Below, in pieces: positions 60,708 through 64,000 of a stretch of 64,000 nt of DNA. A program made the translations under genes and the position numbers. The notes beneath the pieces are model-generated. The model was not told the origin of the DNA. It saw only the letters and a program-made list of their open reading frames with translations, and did not search any database. The stretch covers positions 1 to 64,000 of the forward strand of contig AZLU01000199.1 in NCBI GenBank assembly GCA_002224055.1, written 5' to 3'. How positions within the stretch are numbered: the first letter of the stretch is position 1; each line of letters begins with the position of its first letter. Source of the DNA: Pezizomycotina sp. ARF18. Taxonomy: Eukaryota; Ascomycota.

Positions 60708-62207
60708 CTATTCAGCATCGTCCTTAGCTCTTTGAGCACCAAGTTTGACCATTTTCAAGTACGCGGATAGCGTATAGTGCGCGTCATTTCCTGTACAATT
60801 TTGAGAAAGGCGTGGTATTAGAGATGTCTTCTATAAAATATTCTTCGCCACTGCATTTCCTTTGTACATATATTTGTGTTTTTTTTTTTTTTTTATGGGG
60901 GGTTAGAGGAGATTTCGTACCAGCGTTGTGTAGATGATAGTAGTCTATGTCGAGTTCGCTGCAGAGCTTTCCTAGCCCAACAGAATTCGGATCCTTGTTG
61001 AGGGCTCTCCACATGTCAACTGTGTCGATAATGATGAGATCCCGCAGGTTGTGCACATCGTATCCAATCGTGCTGAGGTAATCATATCTGTTTAGTGTCA
61101 TGGCCAACGAGGACGACCGATCTATCGTGTCTGTCTTGAAGGCCGCTGCGATCTCTTTGGTGATATCCTTTATCGATATGAATTCGGTCTCGCCAAAATT
61201 GAACATTGTGGAATTATCCGCAACAAAGGCTCCATTACGGTAGTGTCGATACTCGCTGATCCTAATGTGCCTGGTGAGATGTCGCTTTCGTAGTCATCCT
61301 TTTCCAAGGTTGGCATGAGCGTCGATATCCCGACTTCCGTAATGATACTGTGTTGCGTTCGTAGCTCTCCACGTCAATACATACGAAGAGCTTGTTGCTT
61401 TTCGGTTGCAGCCATTCTGACGCGTCCAGCAGCAACTGCTCCCATTTCTGAAACTTTTGGGTTCGCTTTTCTGCAGCCTTGCTTTCTTCCCTTCCTTTGT
61501 TTTTCCCGCTGCATCTGTATTTCTGCTGCTGAAGGTCGCTGCGCTGCCAAATCAGGGCACGCAGAATCTACCAGCGCATCGTATGACTCGCGCGAATCAG
61601 ACTGCCCCAGGAAAAGAGGTGGCTCTGTCCACAACCTCTAAAACCAAACGTGAGCCCTTTGCCCTTTAAAGGTATCGTGATCCCAGTCTCTCACTGACCA
61701 GTTCGAAGAACTCTTTGACTTGATGAACGGGATCAAAAAGAAGCTTTTTCCATCTTCGTCCTCAATGTGGAAGCTAAACGCAGGTTGCGAAAATTTAGCA
61801 AAATATATTGATCAGTGTGTTTTAGAGCAGATCCTCAGCGATATTATCACTGAACGGAATAAAATCTCTAGAGATTTCGACGCGAAAATGAAAGAGTGCA
61901 TATAGAAATGACTCACACATCCCAGCTCCTGCTGAAGAAAGGTTCTGCATCGAAGTACGTAGCTATAGGCTAGAGGTTATTGTTTTTGACTATTTAGCCT
62001 CTTATTGTGTGGCATTGTATTTTCTTGATCAACTTTTATGTTTCGATATTCTTCATTTTGGCTGGCTTACCTTGTGATCCATCTGGTGTAACTTTTTGTA
62101 CGGCCATCTTCGAACCTCCTTAGTGAGGCAATACTTAATCCTGCCCGAGGATCCGAAGCGGAGGCCGTAGTCGTAGCGGTGTGTTCGGTTGCTTGAGTCG
62201 AACTCAT
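60708..62207 (-). CDS. Gfd2/YDR514C-type DEDDh exonuclease-like protein
   Basis: This family carries an RNase H-like 3'-5' exonuclease domain; yeast Gfd2 is linked to mRNA export and Neurospora QIP to RNA silencing. The start near 62207 reads MSSTQATEHTATTTASASDP. Further exons give TYFDAEPFLQQELG and FHIEDEDGKSFFLIPFIKSK. A long Lys/Gln-rich linker (EIQMQREKQRKGRKQGC) precedes the nuclease. Its motif I is LFVCIDVESYERNT (D and E, near 61385), followed by TEVGIST and EKDDYESDISPG. Then come YRHYRNGAFVADNSTMFNFG, YLSTIGYDVHNLRDLIIIDT (third acidic residue) and SVGLGKLCSELDIDYYHLHN. An exact intron (60791-60920) lies before NDAHYTLSAYLKMVKLGAQR, which supplies the H-x4-D of motif III. The stop is at 60708. 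Frame changes near 61630, 61330 and 61240 occur. Activity is inferred from the motif; the substrate is unknown. Confidence 0.8.
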
Positions 62208-62733
62208 CAAAATGTTTTTTTTATGGATTGAAGCTTCCAAAGTAGCAGGGTATCTTTGTATCTCTTTGAAGTCTTATCAGAGGGCCAGTGAGCTCGCCTT
62301 CTTCAATATACTGTGTGGCTTATGAATTACCGAATAGATTCAAATTTGGAATGATTGAACGGGTAGTACAAGAGTCCTTGATTGCTCCGTGTGTGTATAT
62401 TAGCTGTAGTAGTTAAGTAGTTGTTGTTACTTTGATGTTTGTAGGTTTTTTTTTTTTTTTTTTTTCTCAAGTTTCTCGGTTTTCTTTATTCTAGAAATGA
62501 AATAAAACTCAGTAACCTTTTTTCTTTCTGTTCTTTTCTTTTTCTTTCTTTTTAATGGGTCACGCGAATGCCCGCAACGCCAGAAAAAAACCTGCTCTTG
62601 GTAGTTTCTTAAAACCGCCTTCTCATTCTTTTATTCCACGTTCTCTAAATAAAGGAGGAAAGAGTAGAAGAGTAGATAGAGAAAAGAGCACACCCACAGC
62701 GACAAATACCGATCGATATAGTCCTTTGCTACA
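62208..62733. other. Divergent promoter region between exonuclease gene and VAM7
   Basis: About 525 bases separate the two start codons. The stretch contains a T22-type run (about 62447-62466) and a pyrimidine-rich stretch (62510-62560). An open plus-strand frame at 62555-62733 runs into VAM7 in another frame and is Lys/Arg/Ser-rich; it is probably a leader. Confidence 0.5.
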
Positions 62734-63981
62734 ATGTCTGCTACGCCTGAAATCTCCATCCCATCGTTTTCACAGCCACGGACCCGAAACCCCATACGGT
62801 TTTCAACGTCGTCATCAGGCTACCCTTACGCTCATTTACCCTTAACAAACGGTACTCCGATTCACAACCTTGCACTCGCGGCTCGAGTCTCTGGTGGGCG
62901 CGCCGCCGCCGTCTAAGCTACCCCCGAAGACCTTCCTAACGTCTTCCGTAACGAACCCCGAACTCGCCGAAACGAGAAGGGTAGCGCTGGAAACTTACCT
63001 GCTGGAGATCCTGAACTCACCCGATTCCCGGTGGAGGACTCGCCGGCGTGGCGACAGTTCCTCAACCTACCTTCCTCGCTTACCGGTCAACAGGCCGCGG
63101 CCGCTGGATCCCACCTAGCCCTGACGGATCCCAAATCCTCTCCCGTAGCCGACCCGTCGTTTGGCTCGATCTGCACCGGGAGCTCAAAGCGCGCCTCCAG
63201 GATGCCAGATTCCACCTCTCCGGTCGGGAACAGGCAACTCCAATCAGAGCAGCTGAACGCCTCGGCCGCCGCCAAGAAGAGTCTCGTACGAGCCGCTGGA
63301 TTTATCGAGTTCTTGACACCGGCCTCCGGGCCATGGCATCTGGGAACTCGAATTCTTCTATAGGCGAGGGGAGCTCCGCCGCCGCCGGGACCTCGTCGCT
63401 GTCGCCAGGAAAGAAAAAGACGCGCTGGAAACGCTGGCTAATAATATTAGCCAGAAGAAGGCGGAAGATAAATGGGGCCTGGCGCCGAGCGAGGCGGCGC
63501 AGCGTCCCTTTGGTCGAGCACCGGAGGAGGAGGAGGAGGAGATCGTGGGAACGCCCGGCAAATGAATAGTGGAAGAGTCCTAGGCGGCCCTGCTCCGGAA
63601 ACCGCACGGACTAGGGAACTTGATAATGTTGCGTTCTTCGCATGCAGCAAGAGATTCTACAGGATCAGGATAGAGACCTAGAGGTGCTATTATCATCGAT
63701 ACAACGGCAGAAGCAGTTAGGTCTCGAGATCGGCCAGGAAGATGGAGATGCAAAACGAATTACTAAGCAGTTTAGATGTTGATGCTGATAGGTACTTACT
63801 TCCCAGCTCTCCTTCTACTTTTGCCTTGCTTTTTCTTTACTCGTTTCCCTTGGTATTATGAACTTTTTTTTCCCTTTTTTTTTTTTAAGCTATAAGACTA
63901 ACAGGGTGTGCTTTCTTTGCAATTAACAGAGTCGAGGGTAAGATGAAGGTGGCACACAAGAGAATGAAGAAGATTAGTTAG
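62734..63981 (+). CDS. VAM7: Vacuolar SNARE Vam7 (PX plus SNARE domain)
   Basis: Vam7 is the soluble Qc-SNARE of vacuole fusion; its PX domain binds phosphatidylinositol 3-phosphate and its C-terminal helix joins the SNARE bundle. The ATG at 62734 gives MSATPEISIPSFSQPRTRNP. The PX region continues LPLTNGTPIHNLALAAR, then PPSKLPPKTFLTSSVTNPEL, ETRRVALETYLLEILNSPDS and WRDSPAWRQFLNLPSSLTG. The middle has LDLHRELKARLQDARFHLSG and, after more frame changes, DLVAVARKEKDALETLANNI. The SNARE helix is RVLGGPAPETARTRELDNVG, LRMQQEILQDQDRDLEVLLS, SIQRQKQLGLEIGQE and MQNELLSSLDVDADRVEGKM, ending KVAHKRMKKIS at 63981. The intron at 63792-63929 (GTACTT to AACAG) joins D-A-D-R to V-E-G exactly. At least five frame changes occur between 62900 and 63750. 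There is no transmembrane helix, as expected for Vam7. Confidence 0.9.
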
Positions 63982-64000
63982 CTCAGATCCAGACCCTTTC

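Noticed and set aside
1-64000. tRNA genes, CRISPR arrays, phage or defence systems
   Set aside because: No B-box with cloverleaf context and no repeat-spacer array was seen, and the genes are plainly fungal nuclear genes.

Overview
The window looks like nuclear DNA from a filamentous ascomycete (probably Pezizomycotina). It has short GT-AG introns of about 80 to 260 bp and AT-rich intergenic DNA full of homopolymers and microsatellites. Its protein families are typically fungal: an Asg1-like Zn(II)2Cys6 regulator, a cell-wall-integrity MAPKK, an FHA-forkhead factor, Dbp8, Vam7, Tpt1, a ferric reductase and the dynactin p62 subunit. I could not narrow the lineage further. No tRNA, rRNA, CRISPR array, virus-like element or clear transposon was seen.

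Layout. About 0.3-2.6 kb (-): an unidentified gene. 5.1-11.2 kb (+): a FIT/Scs3 lipid-droplet protein, the complex I assembly factor NDUFAF5 and dynactin subunit 4. 12.4-13.6 kb (-): a Ser/Thr-rich single-pass membrane protein. 16.5-19.3 kb (+): a membrane-anchored UBL-BAG cochaperone and the tRNA 2'-phosphotransferase Tpt1. 21.4-24.2 kb (-): an uncharacterised fungal-type protein. 26.7-29.3 kb (-): a ferric reductase. 29.3-34.3 kb: a gene-poor stretch rich in simple repeats. 34.3-48.6 kb (-): Dbp8, an Asg1-like regulator, an Fkh2-type forkhead factor and an Mkk1/2 MAPKK. 50.6-57.6 kb (+): two mitochondrial P-loop ATPases, one of them an m-AAA protease. 57.9-62.2 kb (-): a DUF1295 membrane protein and a Gfd2/YDR514C-type exonuclease. 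62.7-64.0 kb (+): the vacuolar SNARE Vam7.

The main caveat is sequence quality. Every conserved gene recognised here changes reading frame at one or more places away from any plausible intron, even inside catalytic motifs. In the m-AAA protease a single missing base removes the Walker B glutamate. Because essential genes are all affected alike, the likeliest cause is residual single-base indels in the assembly rather than widespread gene death. Gene limits are therefore the outer bounds of recognisable coding sequence.

The genes do not form one pathway. Most are unrelated housekeeping and signalling genes in ordinary fungal order. Mitochondrial functions recur (NDUFAF5, the inner-membrane ATPase, the m-AAA protease), and three regulatory genes lie consecutively on one strand between 37 and 48.6 kb. 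No convincing new multi-gene system was found. The most unusual features are at DNA level: long T-tracts running up to 3' splice sites, repeated T(n)A(n) junctions, and a 63-bp direct repeat beside Tpt1.
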